A DNA stretch of 64,000 bases from Taudactylus pleione (lineage: Eukaryota; Chordata; Amphibia; Anura; Myobatrachidae), in the NCBI GenBank assembly GCA_031769625.1, contig JAUIMM010000200.1:56194001-56258000 (forward strand), written 5' to 3'. Position 1 is the first letter of the stretch. Each line of letters opens with the position of its first letter. The position numbers were made by a program, and so were the translations under genes. A model generated the notes under the pieces. The model searched no databases and was not told the origin of the DNA. It worked only from the letters and a program-made list of their open reading frames with translations. Below are positions 21,171-34,084 of this stretch, in pieces.

Positions 21171-21676
21171 ACGGGTCACAGCTCTGTATGAAAGGGTCCT
21201 TGAAAAAAAAAAACAATCCAGTGACCCGGCAATCCAACCCGGGTAGCTTGCTGGGTTGGACACGGGAAGGACCCGTGTTAAGGGGTGCAATGGAACTGCA
21301 CTACCAATGTTTGGAGATGACAACCCAAGTTGGATCCAGGATTTTGGTGTAAAAGGGGTATAAGTTATAAAACTGCATTAACTCTTCCATTTAGTTACTT
21401 CAGTGTCTTCTTGGTAATGCCCATTCTTTTAGCCATATGTACTTCACATTTGATGTGCATTTTTGTCTCAACATAATGTTCTATCATACAAGTGTTTATT
21501 GTGTTTTTGTCTGGTTGTATTTTTTGTTCCTCCAGGGAAGAGCAGCTCTTTTATTTAACAATGCTTCTCTGTTTGAACAAATTAGTTTTCTCTAAAAGGA
21601 ACAACCAGATCCTCAACTTTTAAAAAGCTATATCAGACAACAATCTACCCTAATAAGTGTGTGGGATAGTAAATTT
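21171..21676. other. No recognised feature
   Basis: A short hairpin-rich stretch (about 21200-21300, ACCCGGGTAGCTTGCTGGGT) is followed by AT-rich sequence. No element is called. Confidence 0.45.
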
Positions 21677-22500
21677 CAGACCTGTAACTATACAATTTAG
21701 CGCCCTTGGTGAGCTTGAGCGCTGTTGACGCCCCCAATCTTAATATTTTAGTGATTTCATATTTTATTTCTACCATACCTTGTATAATTTTTTCCCACCA
21801 ATTTTGTGCCTTTTGGTTGGGGGCAGAATCACCCATGGATGGGGCTTGAGCTATGTATGGGATTGGGGGTAAAGAATCACATATGGGCAGTATGTAGGCA
21901 TACTCTAGTCACACATGAAAGCTGGGCCTGTAGAGCAGAGATACATGGGTGGGCGGGAGCTGGAATACCTATGGGCAGGGGGAAAGCAGACACCTATGGG
22001 CAGGAGAGGGACAGACAACTATGGGCGGGGGGGCAGATATCTATGGGGAAGGGGGTGAGCAGACACCTATGGGCATGGGGGAGTAGACCCTTATGGACAG
22101 GGGGTAGACAGGCACCTATAGGCAGAGGGGAGAAGACACCTAGGGGCGGGAGCAGAGACATATAAGGGTGAGCAGGAGCTGAACAGAACATGTAGGGAAA
22201 ATTAGAAGTGGGTGGGCATTGTAGTACATAAAGGCCAAGGAAAGTCAATGCAGCACGTGGGTGGACTGAATGCATGATGGAGGTGGAGAACAGGGGGATG
22301 TACCTTGGTGGGGGAGGGAACACAGTGGCCTCTGCTCTGTTAGAGGGACGGGACCTGTGCTATCCTTGGTTCGACACCACCCAGCCACCTGGAAGCGCTA
22401 GTGACACTGGGCGGGAGCTGCCTCTGATTCACAGCTGTCCGTGAATTAGGGGCAGTACATGGCTGTGATCATTGGCGCTGATAGGTGGCAGGACCTTAAG
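21677..22500. mobile_element. Partial hAT-like repeat with G-rich minisatellite
   Basis: CAGACCTGTAACTATACAAT resembles the left terminus of the element at 43865 (CAGAGTCGTAACTAGAC). No matching right end or duplication was found; the right limit is arbitrary. Confidence 0.45.
21945..22165. repeat. ~30-bp G-rich minisatellite
   Basis: About seven units of the type ACACCTATGGGCAGGGGG with variable spacers. Confidence 0.85.
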
Positions 22501-23212
22501 CTACATGGAACAGGATGATGACTACAAATATTCTATGTACAGTGATGCATAACATGGTGATGGTATAAAACTAACAATAATAAATAATAATTAAATGCAA
22601 GCAATACTTGAATTAAACTGCTGCCAATGCTCTACACAATGTCAAATTCAAAGGGAGTGAGATCACATTTTCTTTACGACCTTTTGTTGCCAATTGGAAC
22701 CAGCAACCACTGCTTTTCTTTCAGATTCTTCATCCACCTGGTATCCATGACAACACATTTCATCTTTAGTTCTTATATCTATAATTAGTTAAGGGAGGAA
22801 GTTTACAATTAAGCTTTTACTGTTATGTGTGGAAGTGTAACTCAAGTGTAACTCAAGCATCAACTAAGGCCTGTACTCTTTATTTTTTGTTTTCTCTAAA
22901 AGTTGTTTCTTGCCAATTCCTTTGCCATCTCATCTATGCTCACATGCATATTTAAGTGAATACTCCTCTGACACTGGAAGCTTAACAAAATCAAGGGTTC
23001 TTAATCATTTCCCTAACCATTGTTCTGAAGCTTCATTAACAACTACAGGATACACATCCACTACTGATTAGGTTTCTCAAATTTGTTTACTATTCTTATT
23101 TATTTAGTTATGTTTTGCAAATTCCAGATGCAACCCCTTCTGGGTCACTCAACCACTACAATATTATTGTTTGTTCTAATTTGGTAATACTTTTTATGTA
23201 ATGTTAATATTT
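22501..23212. other. No recognised feature
   Basis: AT-rich sequence without arrays or coding similarity. Confidence 0.5.
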
Positions 23213-23220
23213 ATTATGAG

Positions 23221-23378
23221 TAGGCTTGCCATATAATCCCTTTAAACCGGGACACTCATGGATTACACAGGTTCTGTGGCTCATTAAAACCAGGTGAAAT
23301 CCAGGCTTGAAGTCAGCAGCCACAAAACCTGTGTATTTCATGAGTGTGGTGGTTTAAAGGGATAGTATGGTTAGCCTA
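23221..23378. mobile_element. 158-bp hAT-type MITE (TAGGCT termini)
   Basis: TAGGCTTGCCATATAATCCC at the left is answered by GGGATAGTATGGTTAGCCTA at the right; the inverted homology covers about 60 bp per arm. ATTATGAG flanks both sides (23213-23220, 23379-23386), a perfect 8-bp duplication. Confidence 0.92.
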
Positions 23379-23386
23379 ATTATGAG

Positions 23387-24735
23387 GGTACTGAAGCAGA
23401 TATTGGAAATATCCCTCCTCCCCACGTCTGGCTCTGCCTGCTTCCCCAGCTGTGCCTCAGCCCCTTTGTGCATGTGTGTGTGTGTTTGTTTATTAAATAT
23501 ATGGGCTTATGGCTTATGGCATTATGGTAAGGTTAAGTTCTAATGGTGAAAACACAATTAAATATGCTGGTATTACTGTATATCAATAATAATAATAATA
23601 ATAATAATAATAGTGTGGAGAGGTCTAAAGGACATGTGGGAGATCTGATTGCATTGGAGAGACCAGAGGACCATATGAGTAGATTTTATGGGCATATGGG
23701 TTTAAATCAAGGATGTTGGGGGCCCTACCACTGTTGCCTGCAAAATCTAGTAGGAAGTAAATAATGACATGATGCCACAAGGTGTTTTTTTCAAATAGTG
23801 AAATGTATTTCATTTGCTTTTGGTACTGTGAGCGCTAATTAAGCCTCTGAAAGTGTGTGATGATTTCCTGGAGGGAGACATTTCAGTAGATGTTGCTGGT
23901 ATGGGGAGAGATCAAAAGAGGCATAGTAAATAGAGGAGTTATTGAGGGGGCGAGGAGCAGAGGCTGCCAAAGGGGGGCCTCCAGATAGCTGTATATGTGG
24001 CAAAAAGGGGGGATTTTTGTTGAATCCGCACAGGAATAGAAGAAATAAGTTTACTATTTATTCCCAGCCTATTATAAATATATTCATTCTCTAATTAAAG
24101 ACCTCCTAATTAATGTCCTTGTGGCTGGTGGTGCACCATGGGAAAAAGTCAATATACATATATATTGTGTGTAGAATCATACAAGAGTGATTCCAAAGCA
24201 AATAATTTCCCTTTGAGGTGCACTCATTCTTTGACAAAAAATTGTCTAAAACATAACTTATAATAAATACTTACATAAGATAATACATTTTATGGATTCC
24301 ATAACACAGACAAAGAACATACACTAATACAACACACAAATATGTTCCCGCAGTCAACTTAAAAACAAATATCTTGCTGCGGTGTTCCTCTAAATAGAGA
24401 CAATCTTCTATAATAATAATAGATCTGTTGCGTGTATATACCTGTTAGTTTGGCAGAATGCCTAATTAATTTATATATTCTTACTTAATTGTACAAGATA
24501 TAATAAAGCAAAGAAAAGTGAAATATTATATAAAAAATAACCCAACTATTGAACTCGTGATCCTCCCATATGCAGGCCAAAAATAATTTGTATACAGAAT
24601 GCATTCTCTGTTTCCGTATCACATGTTCAGTTTGGGATAGGTTACTTTGCTGCATAACATCAAAACTCCATTTATTAACCCGTGCTGACCTATTTGGTGA
24701 TCAAGAATAATACAATAATGCAACATCTGCAAAAT
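23387..24735. other. No gene recognised; (AAT)n at 23585-23612
   Basis: A short AAT microsatellite is the only clear feature. The rest is AT-rich with no recognisable repeats. Confidence 0.5.
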
Positions 24736-24790
24736 TTGTCTTTTGTGTTTGTGGTTTTCTGTATCTGTATTAGAATGAATTATCTGTTCA
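24736..24790. repeat. 55-bp exact direct repeat, copy 1
   Basis: Identical over 55 bp to 26314-26368 (starting TTGTCTTTTGTGTTTGTGG), with weaker similarity for about 45 bp upstream. The two copies bracket a MITE and about 0.95 kb of other sequence. Confidence 0.9.
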
Positions 24791-24903
24791 TTACTGATGG
24801 AAAATTTCTCCTGGGCACACAATTGATGTGTATTTGAAGCTACATTTGGAGCTTTAGTCTTTTCATGAATTTGTGGAGCAATTGTCTCATTCTTACACAC
24901 TGT

Positions 24904-25522
24904 GGACCTCATTCAGAGTCGGTCGAAGCGGCCGCACGGTCGTACGGGAAAAGGGGCCGGATATGCTAATGATTCCCTCGCAAGTTGCGTCCCTAAGTTT
25001 GGATCGGTAGCTGGCCGACCATGGGGAGGAAGCGGTCGGAATTCAAAGAAATACGCCCCCTTCTCGTACGCATTGCATGTCATCTTCTGGCATATAAGGA
25101 TTAATCGAGACCATCGGAATCCATCGGAACTGGTCGTAGAGCTTAAGGTTGATAATACCCTCTCTTAAGCTCTACGATCATGTCAGTGTAAAAACCTCCC
25201 ATGTCACATGTGCCATGACGCTACTTTGTTAATTATGCACTAACATAAACCATATGCACTCCCATAAAACGCCGTTCGCATAATTAGGCACGCCTGCGTT
25301 CGGATCTCCACTCCCCCGTTTTCAATCACCTTCCCCTGTTACCACCCACAAACGCCTCAATCTGTCACTCAAACAACCGACCTGGCTGTGTTCAAGGAGA
25401 GAAATTTCTGATCGTAGCGGCTAGTTTGCGCACGCGGATTGCGAACTTTACGCATGCGCAGTATAGCGAACATCGGTAGCATACGACCGTGTGGCCGCTT
25501 CGATCGACTCTGAATGAGGTCC
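24904..25522. mobile_element. 619-bp Harbinger-like MITE (GGACCTCATTCAGA)
   Basis: GGACCTCATTCAGAGTCG and its inverse CGACTCTGAATGAGGTCC start arms of about 45 bp (with GAAGCGGCCGCACGG / CCGTGTGGCCGCTTC). TGT flanks both ends (24901-24903, 25523-25525). Internal hairpins include AAGCTCTACG pairs around 25135-25175. The 3-bp duplication suggests PIF/Harbinger mobilisation. Long frames inside have no domain content. Confidence 0.87.
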
Positions 25523-26169
25523 TGTATTCTTGGCCACGTTTTTGGGACATTGTTCTCTGTATAAATCTGTGGAGTAATTTGTCCAGTTTTGAGTGTACCC
25601 CTGAAGAAGTCCCATGCTGGGGACGAAACGTGTTGGGTCTGTCTTGGTGCCAAAATCCATCTGCCACCAGTGAGCTCACACCCTTTGGGGTGATGGTGTG
25701 ACGTTACATCTGCCCCACATAGGTGTTGGGTATTGGTCACCATTTTATTGGATGTAAGCAAATTCTAATTTTTTAAAAACTTTTTATCAAAAATAAACAA
25801 ATTGGTATTTTACTAACAAGTGGTCTTTTGGCCATTTTTCGGGTGATTTTTTTGGTGAGAGGGTCTAATTCCATTAAGTTTAATTTAATCCATTGATGGC
25901 GTATTTCTCGAACTAACACAAGAAGACTCCACCCTCAATGGTTCCAGGAACCAGAATCAATTAAAGACATGTTCACCACAACAAGGAACTAATTGACTAA
26001 TCATACAGTTAAGAAACTGGGTCTACATTTATATATCTGCACCTTTCCGGCGCCCCCAGATCTTTTGATTGTATGTTGTTTTTTGGGGCCTACTAACAGG
26101 GGTTCCGATTTGAGGTGCTGCTTATTTTTCAGGGCAAGATAAAGGTATTGTGTTTTGATATATATGTAC

Positions 26170-26209
<40 letters not shown>

Positions 26210-26313
26210 ACTATACCTTTATCATATATGTATAGAGAGAGGATATTGTACAGGTTGGGTCAAGAGAGAGGGTTCAGGTTTGGTGATCAAAATGAATGCA
26301 ACTTCTGCAAAAA
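25523..26313. other. No gene; dispersed-repeat phrase and (TA)n
   Basis: CCTGAAGAAGTCCCATGCTG followed by GGGACGAAACGTGTTGGG (25600-25638) resembles a widespread vertebrate repeat phrase that I cannot assign to a family. A (TA)n tract occupies 26171-26207. Confidence 0.45.
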
Positions 26314-26368
26314 TTGTCTTTTGTGTTTGTGGTTTTCTGTATCTGTATTAGAATGAATTATCTGTTCA
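26314..26368. repeat. 55-bp exact direct repeat, copy 2
   Basis: Second copy of 24736-24790. The similarity ends abruptly after CTGTTCA in both copies. Confidence 0.9.
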
Positions 26369-29009
26369 ATTGGTTTATGCAGGAGCAAAAGGTGTGGAAG
26401 CTGGGTGGCATCTTTGTTTAGTTAAATTCCTTATGGGGATTCCTGTATGTGAGACTTCCACAGACCACCCAAGGCATTGTACCATTATATAATATAGTTA
26501 CTGCCTGAGTAGACTTTATGGGATTACTGAACTCTTGTTGTACAGCCTTGATGTGTGTACAGTACCCTGATTAATGCTTTCTCTAAGTATAAGGAAAGAA
26601 ATAATAGAGATTTGAGAGTTTAGGCTTGATGGGTTATTTATGGGATTTTGCAGATGTTATCTGTTGAGCATCTGTGGGAAATTAATCCAGTTACAGCGAA
26701 TTAGAAACCAGAGTTTATTTAGTCTTTTTACCCATATTTTTATATTCTAGAAAAAGTCATTGAATGTCTACAAATGACCACATTCATTGTGTGATACCCA
26801 TAGGTCTGCAGGAGCCAATGAACATTGCAATATAGGAGGCTGCCACCAGGTGGAGTAATTATGCACCAAAACAGAGACAAGTCAGCAACAGGACAGTAAG
26901 ACCAGGAGACACAGAGGAGCAGAGTACAGAACAGGGTGAGCTGTTGAAGGTTTGCTGCGAGTGACAAGAGACTGGGCAAACAGTTACTGCTAAAGTGACA
27001 GAAGCCACTAAATACATGCAGATGTGCCAGCTGAAACTGAGACCCAGAGACAGTGGGTCAGCAATGGGAGTCACAGTTGAGATCTGTGGAGGCTGTGTTT
27101 CAGTAAAAGAGCTGTAAAAGGGAGACAAACCTACTGAGCTGCAATTGTTTATGAGCTTCTAAGATCTGTTACAGAGCAATTGCAAGAGTGTATGAGAGAC
27201 ACTGAGTATTATCAACAGATACTGAGAATTGCTGAGAAATACTAAGATCTGCTGTATTTCAAGTACTGTGTAATCATGACTTGTGCAAGAGACTAATGGG
27301 CAAATATAATAGGGTGAGAGTTTAGAAAATGTGAGAGTTTCCTTACACTGTTTAAACTTTGCCAATGTAATAGAGTCCAAGAAGAAAGCAACAGAGCAAA
27401 CTTGCATGTTTTTCAGACTCATTTCAAATCTCATTCAGATTTCCCATTTTGAAGATAAAACTCGACCAATGTGAGAGTTTACTGCTAACATTTTGTAAAC
27501 TCTCATCATATTACATTTGGCTCCTAGTTTGAGTAAACAGCATGATATTCTTGTTTGATCTTCTAGAGAACAGTGTCTGAGTTTGTGAGGTTAAAAAGCG
27601 GCAGCCATTTTGTGTGAACACTGAGATGAGTTACAGTGCACTTTGGGATTGAGTTATTGCTATTGTGCAGTGCTGAAAACAATTGGGATATATTGCAAGT
27701 GGAGCTGTATTGTGCCTTATCAGTGGAAAGCCAAAGCTATTTCTCTCTGGAATCAGGAAAGAACAGCATTATATGTTAAGCCTATTGCTATTATCTATTG
27801 TGGATTACAAATACATACATTAAACATGTCAGTGTTTGTCAGTGATTGTCCAACAACAGAGTATTTGGAAGGCTTTGTAGCAGCTAACTCTGGAAAAGCT
27901 CTTTGCTGGTCTCTGTAGAGCTTTAGTTATTACCCTCAAGCTGATCTTTAAATGGTTTGTACAAGTCACAGAAGCTCACAATCATCACCCCTGGTCATCA
28001 CTTTAAAAATGGATTCCCCCTCCACAACTGGACTGCTGAAGAGTGGGCAAATGGATTATTTCCTCTGCACTGCTCAGCAGGTCTTTCCTCTCTCTAAGCA
28101 GCATCTCCACACCTCTCTAACTAATGGCTGCCATAGGGCATGCGTCACACACTTTTCTGCTCCCAAGCTATCTCTTTCTTGCTAATATCCTTGAGAGCTT
28201 ATTTCCTTACCAACTAGCCAACAAGACAGCTCCTCATTCTGTTTTCTCAGGCTCTGTTAGCTCCTCTTACCCATTTCACTGGGTTTATGTCAAAACTTCA
28301 CCTCTCTCCTGCTCTTCCACACCCTTTGTACATGTGCATGGACCTTGACAGTCTGGAGCATTCTGGGAAATGTAGACTACTCATATAGCTGTAGTCCCAA
28401 GCATCATCAGCAAGCTGCGAGGGGACACCACTGAAAGTGATAACCATGTGCAATAAGAAGTACACAGTAAGGTTCATCAACCACAAAAGGACACTTTGTT
28501 ACAATCCCAATTTTGTGCAATTGCACTTGATTTTATGGAGAAATACCTGAATTTGCAGGTCAAGAAGGAGGTATCTGCACAGGTCCAATTGGAGGAGTTG
28601 GATGGATAATCCTTGCTAAGTGCGTATTTGGTGCACTAGTCCGCCATTGTTAAACTGAAATGTAGATGCAATCTTTAAGTTGTGGGACATAATTATTTAA
28701 ATGAGACAGAGGTTGGAGGACATTTACAGGGTATTGCCTGCTTTCTAAGAGGGCACAAAGCCAAATTCTCCTTGCTAAAGGAGTGGAGAAACAGTACCCT
28801 CATTCTCTTGATTCATTTAAGTCAAATTAATATGTTTTTATACAATATTATTTTAGTAACAAAAACAGGAAAGTTTACTACTATAGCAAGAAAAAGTAAG
28901 AGTGGTTTATGAGGAGGACTTCTTGCAAAGTGCTTCAAAGTATCTGTCACTGTGTTTGTGTGTGTGTATATAGAGTCTGTCTGCCATTGTGTGAGTCTGT
29001 ATGTCAGTG
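26369..29009. other. No recognised feature
   Basis: 2.6 kb without paired termini, arrays or recognisable coding exons. A hairpin of GAGAGTTTAC / GTAAACTCTC type lies at about 27470-27505, and a short GT run at about 28957. The open frames of up to 91 codons show no domain. Confidence 0.5.
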
Positions 29010-29012
29010 TAA

Positions 29013-29935
29013 AGATGCCCATACACGGTGCGATATAGTAACCGATCTGACGGATTGGTATGATATTGCTGCTATATCGTACTGTGTACGGGCATGATAT
29101 CGGACATAGGGCCTGATTCAGACCCGGACGCTAAGCCGCGATCACACGCTATGGCCGATAATTGCCCATCTGCGCATGCATATGAGTTGCAGTGCGCGTG
29201 CATGAGCCAATCAATGCGATCGTGAATCGTGCGCTCGTAGCACAAAGATTGAGCACTACTTTGAGTGACAGATTGTTTGTGGGTGGTAGCAGGGGACGGT
29301 TCTGGAAAACAGGGGAGTGGATGAATGTACGCAGGCATGCCTGAGCATCAAAAACGGTGTTCTTTGGGCGTGTATAATTAGCATGGAAACGTCATTGTAC
29401 ACATCACCTGGTTGTATTTCAACCTGCAGTGAACGCAGTGCTTGCGGCGGGGTAGGGTCTACCTCCAGGGCTGTGAGCAGCTCCGATGACTCTCAAAGTT
29501 ACTGAATAATTATACACTTCCTGGAGATGACGTGTGCTAAGAAAGAAAAGTGGGCGTCAATACAAGGGTGTGCGATCACTCTGCCGTCTCTCTCTAAGAC
29601 ATAGAGGGCATCCTTAAGCCTGGGTGTGCGAACGTGGAATTTGCATACCCGGCCCGATGGCTGTGAAAGTGTGCTGTGCTGCGTCCGGGTCTGAATCAGG
29701 CCTAGAGTGCACTCCCGCGGGGTCGTACATCGCACCTCCAGATCTTACTGCAGGTTAATTTGATCTGAGGATGCGATGTGCGATCCCATGCAGCGCTATG
29801 CGGGTGAGGGAGGGGGTGCTGGCATATTGGGCGGTCGGCCACCTGATCGCACCATGTGTGGGGACCACCCGTTATGTCGGCAGTCGGATCCCCCATCGCG
29901 CTGCAAGGTGAAAATCACCCCATGTAGGGGCACCT
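29013..29935. mobile_element. Harbinger-like MITE interrupted by another MITE
   Basis: AGATGCCCATACACGG at the left and the inverse CCCATGTAGGGGCACCT at the right are imperfect inverted ends. TAA lies to the left and TTA to the right, so the 3-bp duplication is imperfect. Without the insertion at 29110-29702 (plus its TAG duplication) the element would be about 330 bp. Confidence 0.7.
29110..29702. mobile_element. 593-bp Harbinger-like MITE (GGCCTGATTCAGA) nested in the previous one
   Basis: The termini are perfect inverted repeats over 22 bp, starting GGCCTGATTCAGACCCGG, and TAG flanks both sides (29107-29109, 29703-29705). It is a relative of 24904-25522 and 45069-45574, and a diverged copy of its body is at 34085-34640. 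Confidence 0.9.
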
Positions 29936-30173
29936 TTAGCCTGTGTATTAGTTATTGTCAATTTGAGTGTGTGTGTCCATTTGTGTCAGTGTGAGTCAGT
30001 TTGCCAGTCTATGTCAGTGGGGATCTCAGAGGGAAGGAACATATTTTGTCTTTCAATATTTTGTGTATTATACATAATAATGTGCCTCCTATTTTAAAAT
30101 ATAAAGCATACCATTCAGAAGTCTGTGACCTGTATAAATATTTTTTTATATTCTTACTGTACTAGTTAGAAAC

Positions 30174-30841
30174 TAGAGATGAGAGGTCTGGTTTTGCTGA
30201 AAACTGAACACACCCAAACTTTGGGGTTCCGAGTCTAACCAAGTCCCAGCTCAGTTCATTTTGGGGTTCCGATAAGAAATGAGTCCCCACTCGAGTCTTC
30301 TCGCCAAGTTCGAAACTCCAAAAAACCGGATCTTGCGCATTTTGATTGATTTAAGTTCCTCCCTCGTGCTTTCAGGTGCAGTGAGGTGGTCAGAATTGAC
30401 TGGAAATGACTGGAAATAAATGTTATTGATGTTAATAATACTATAGGAACAAAAACAGGTCCAAGTTACATGATTTTAGCTGTATTTATCAGTTTTTAAA
30501 GAAGTCTGAAATAGAACCAAAACCACTTGAAGGTGGTTTTGCCAAAACCAAAACACGATTATGATTTAGAACTAGACTCCAGGGTTTTGGATTTTGTTCT
30601 AATTCATCATCATGTTTTGCTTTTGGCAAAACCACCCTCAAGTGTTTTGATTCCTTAAAAATGTATAAAAAATCATTAAAAATAGCTTAAATCCTGTAAA
30701 TTAGACTAAATTAAACCCAAGTTCGGTTTTTAAATCTGAGTTCCACTCAAAACCCCAAAGTGATTCAGAACTGTTACTCAATTCGACTTAGAACCCCTAA
30801 GTTCGAGTGTGTTCTTATTTCAGGAAAACTGAACATCTCTA
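30174..30841. mobile_element. 668-bp hAT-like element (TAGAGATG termini)
   Basis: TAGAGATGAGAGGTC at the left and GAACATCTCTA at the right are inverted. The flanks TTAGAAAC (30166-30173) and TTTGGAAC (30842-30849) agree at 6 of 8 positions. The interior is rich in AAAACCAAAACC-like and GGGGTTCCGA words in both orientations. No transposase segment was found. Confidence 0.78.
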
Positions 30842-30965
30842 TTTGGAACCAAAACCAAAATACCGGGTCTGTGCACGTCTTTTGGTAACTTGTAATGTCT
30901 ATTATCCTACACATAAATATTATGGTGAAAAACTCTATAAATAACACCTGAAAAAGTTACACATA

Positions 30966-31202
30966 GGGGTCAATGCTATTAGCCGCCATGATCTCGCTGG
31001 CGTGAGTCATCGCGGCAATGGCTGCACTTTACGGCAGCCTGGATTCGCTGAATTTTGCTCGCAGCCCCATAGGGCTGTGAGCAAAATTCCACGATTCGAG
31101 CTCAGAGCGGGCAACGAAGGGTGTGAGGTGCGGTCAATTGTCTGCGGTTTAACGCCGTTGTAACGGCAACTCGCACCCTTCGCACATAATAGGATTGACC
31201 CC
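30966..31202. mobile_element. 237-bp Harbinger-like MITE (GGGGTCAAT)
   Basis: GGGGTCAATGCTATTA and TAATAGGATTGACCCC are inverted, with ATA on both sides (30963-30965, 31203-31205). It contains a strong hairpin: GAATTTTGCTC arms at about 31049-31091. Confidence 0.88.
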
Positions 31203-31205
31203 ATA

Positions 31206-31852
31206 AAGTGTATTAAAAAAAGAACTTGTTATTTTCAACATCCTATTTGATAGTTCAGTAACTGTCATATAGCAGCCTGAATCCATGCACATACCATTAA
31301 ATCATGATTTGCTTTTTGTCTCACCTGCAGTGCAATTATTTTGAATGAAAAATATTTAAATTCACTTACAGTACGTAAAGAATGGCAGACAATCCTTCTG
31401 TTTTAAGTCTCTTATTTCTGTATATATAACCTTAAAGAAAGTGAAACTTCCTTCTTGTTATTTTGTGTTTGTTTGTTTCTTCGGAACTATCAGCCAAATA
31501 CCATAATTCTGCCTTGATCTTCAATTAACAACATCTGCAGACTTCAGTGTGATTTATAAGATATATAATTTTCACTGTGGTTCAAGAGAAGTAGGCAATA
31601 CCCAGTTATATAGGTGCCAAACAAAAAGTGAGCCTTCCCTTTTTATCTTGTATGTGTTGGATAAAGCTAAAAGCTTCCAGATAGTTGCATTTTGACAGCT
31701 TGGAGTTACTGTTGGGAACAGATCCATGTATGGAAGCAAATGCACAAAAGAATAGATAAGCTGATATCCAGCTATGCAAACCATGTTTAGAGACACTTAA
31801 AGGACAAGCCTCACAAGTCCTGTCCTTCTGGTACATGCAGAGTACCTACTGC
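31206..31852. other. No recognised feature
   Basis: AT-rich, without arrays or paired termini. It would be 5-prime flank or leader if the exon candidate at 31853 is real. Confidence 0.45.
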
Positions 31853-31907
31853 ATGTGGTCCTTTCTCCGATACGTCTCCGTTAAGAGCTGCCAGGACAGT
31901 AACAAAG
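31853..31907 (+). CDS. Candidate short coding exon (speculative)
   Basis: An ATG at 31853 opens MWSFLRYVSVKSCQDSNK and is followed directly by GTAAGTG, a textbook splice donor, at 31908. The upstream sequence also ends in a possible acceptor (polypyrimidine then TACATGCAG at about 31832-31840), and the frame stays open back to it, so this could be a first coding exon or an internal exon. I do not recognise the peptide. Eighteen codons are too few for a composition test, no second exon is visible nearby, and donors of this quality occur by chance. It is listed because it is the only donor-terminated open segment outside repeats that I noticed. It could equally be nothing. Confidence 0.2.
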
Positions 31908-32661
31908 GTAAGTGAAAATTAAATGTTTAAATGCTGATAAAAAATGTAATTGCCATCAATTTTCTACTTATGCATAAACATTCTGTGTTAGTATTGTGAC
32001 TGCCTTTAAAGCTGCAATGCCCTCTTCACCAGACCCCAGCAATAAGCCAGGCATCATGCACTAAATGATGACTGATAGCTGCATTTTTATTTCCCCTTTG
32101 CAGCACCAGACTGATTGTAGAGGCATCTGACGCATCTACAGTGCTCTGTTGTAATACAATAAAATATCTGGGGACCCTTCCTCCAATTTTGATGTATTCA
32201 GGTTTCATGTTTATAAAGTAAAGGTGTATATTGATAAGTTTGGCTTTGTACAGTGCCCCAGAAAATGGGTATAAAATAAGATCAGCATAAGGATGTTGTT
32301 TCATTTTTAGACAGGTACTTACATTCATTCCAATGTGCTGTGTGCTTTCTGGTGACACTGAAAAATCTGTTACCGAAAACTTTGCCGTTCCAATGAATCA
32401 CTAAGGAATGTTTGTTATTTTATTCTGTAGTGACAAGTATAGGGATAATGGGGCAGTAGAAATTGAGTCCAAAACTTTAATCTCTCCAATTGTTATGACA
32501 TCTGTGTGATTGTTTAATTCCATGAGGTCATCCAAGGATAGATTGTAAGGATAATGCCTGCGCTGTCCAAATTCTGATTTTGTTAAAATTGGGTATTAGC
32601 ACGTGGCAGCAGATGTATCAAATTTATAATGCAGTGTAAAAAATGTTTTATAAATATATAT

Positions 32662-32710
<49 letters not shown>

Positions 32711-32932
32711 AAAAAAATGTATATACATATTTAGGGGAAATTGTGACGTGGTTGGTCAGCTTGACAAATGAGTGCAATGTTTTGGAACTAACATTCCCTG
32801 AATTTAAATATATTACAGTTTGGAATATAAGCAAGTTAGTGCCGAGTTTGTATGATTTTTTTATTTAAACAGTGCGGTCACATACCAAGAGCACCACAGA
32901 TGCTTGAGTGCCATGGATTGAAGCCAATTGTT

Positions 32933-32995
<63 letters not shown>

Positions 32996-34084
32996 TGGTG
33001 AAAGCACTAAGCCCGGTCGGAGTTCTGTCCAGATATACTTCTTTATATGGCAAATTTAATCAACTATAATCCTGGTATCAACGGTGGCAGCTCAATGTTC
33101 TCCAAACGGACCTTTGCTGTACAATCCAAAGCGTTTATGCAATACAAAAGGTGAGAACAAGTGCCATACAGTGTAGTATAGTTAGTAAAGTTCCGGCACA
33201 GTGCACAATAAATAAATGCGCTCCGTATCACCTAATATATAGGTATGTAATGTCAGGTCTTTAATCCACTCAGATCCCCCTCGCTGTTCCAGTGGTACTT
33301 TATTTGCATGACCGTTGCTTTTTGGCAGTTTTACTCAGTCTGATCCACAGCTCACAGTAGTACCAGTAGTACCAGTAGTGGTCAGCAGCAAATAGTCTGT
33401 CATAGCATAAACAGGTCCAGACTGCTCTGGTGCTAGACATCACTGCTACAGTAAAATGTTGTACAGCGTCCATATATATAGTAATAGTAATACATATCCA
33501 ATCTGTGTAATATAAGCACACCAGGTACACAAGCATACACATGCTCTTGCAGTGCTGGATAGTTGTGTGAAGCTGTCTGTCCTCCCCTAGAGATGTATAT
33601 TGTGTCTCATATTGTGGGCTGCGCTACATGGCCCTCTGACAAAGTTGTAAAAGATGTCCGTTTTCCTTGGCAGCTTATCACAATTCTTTCATGCATGCCT
33701 TTTAAACACAGAGCTGTTACATCTTTTGCAGAGATCTCTGTCCAACCAGCATGATACAATACAAATGAACACAAAGGGAGCCTGGGTGTACTACCAGCAT
33801 GTTCCCGCAAGCGTCTTTCTGGAGAGCCCTCCTTGAGGAAGCTCTGTATTATAACTTACTATTTAGTTTCAGCAGATTTTTTCTCAGCTTTTGTCTACAT
33901 GACTGTGGCAGGAGTATGAAAGCAATATTCCCCACAGCTGTGAACATACAGCCCAAAGGAACAAAATCACATTACGAATAGATGCGGGGACAAAAAAAAT
34001 AGAAAACAGCTTTAATAATCAGAAATCTCACAGATGAGAAATCCTGCACTAGTTTCCCAGATCTCTAGAACTAAGGACTTGACT
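31908..34084. other. No gene recognised; (TA)n tracts at 32665-32710 and 32931-32995
   Basis: Two TA microsatellites are the clear features. The segment 32875-32905 (GCGGTCACATACCA) resembles part of the foldback at 8157-8975. The rest has no recognisable coding or terminal-repeat content. Confidence 0.5.

Noticed and set aside
26369..29009. LTR retrotransposon
   Set aside because: No TG..CA-bounded direct repeats, primer-binding site or polyprotein segments could be found.
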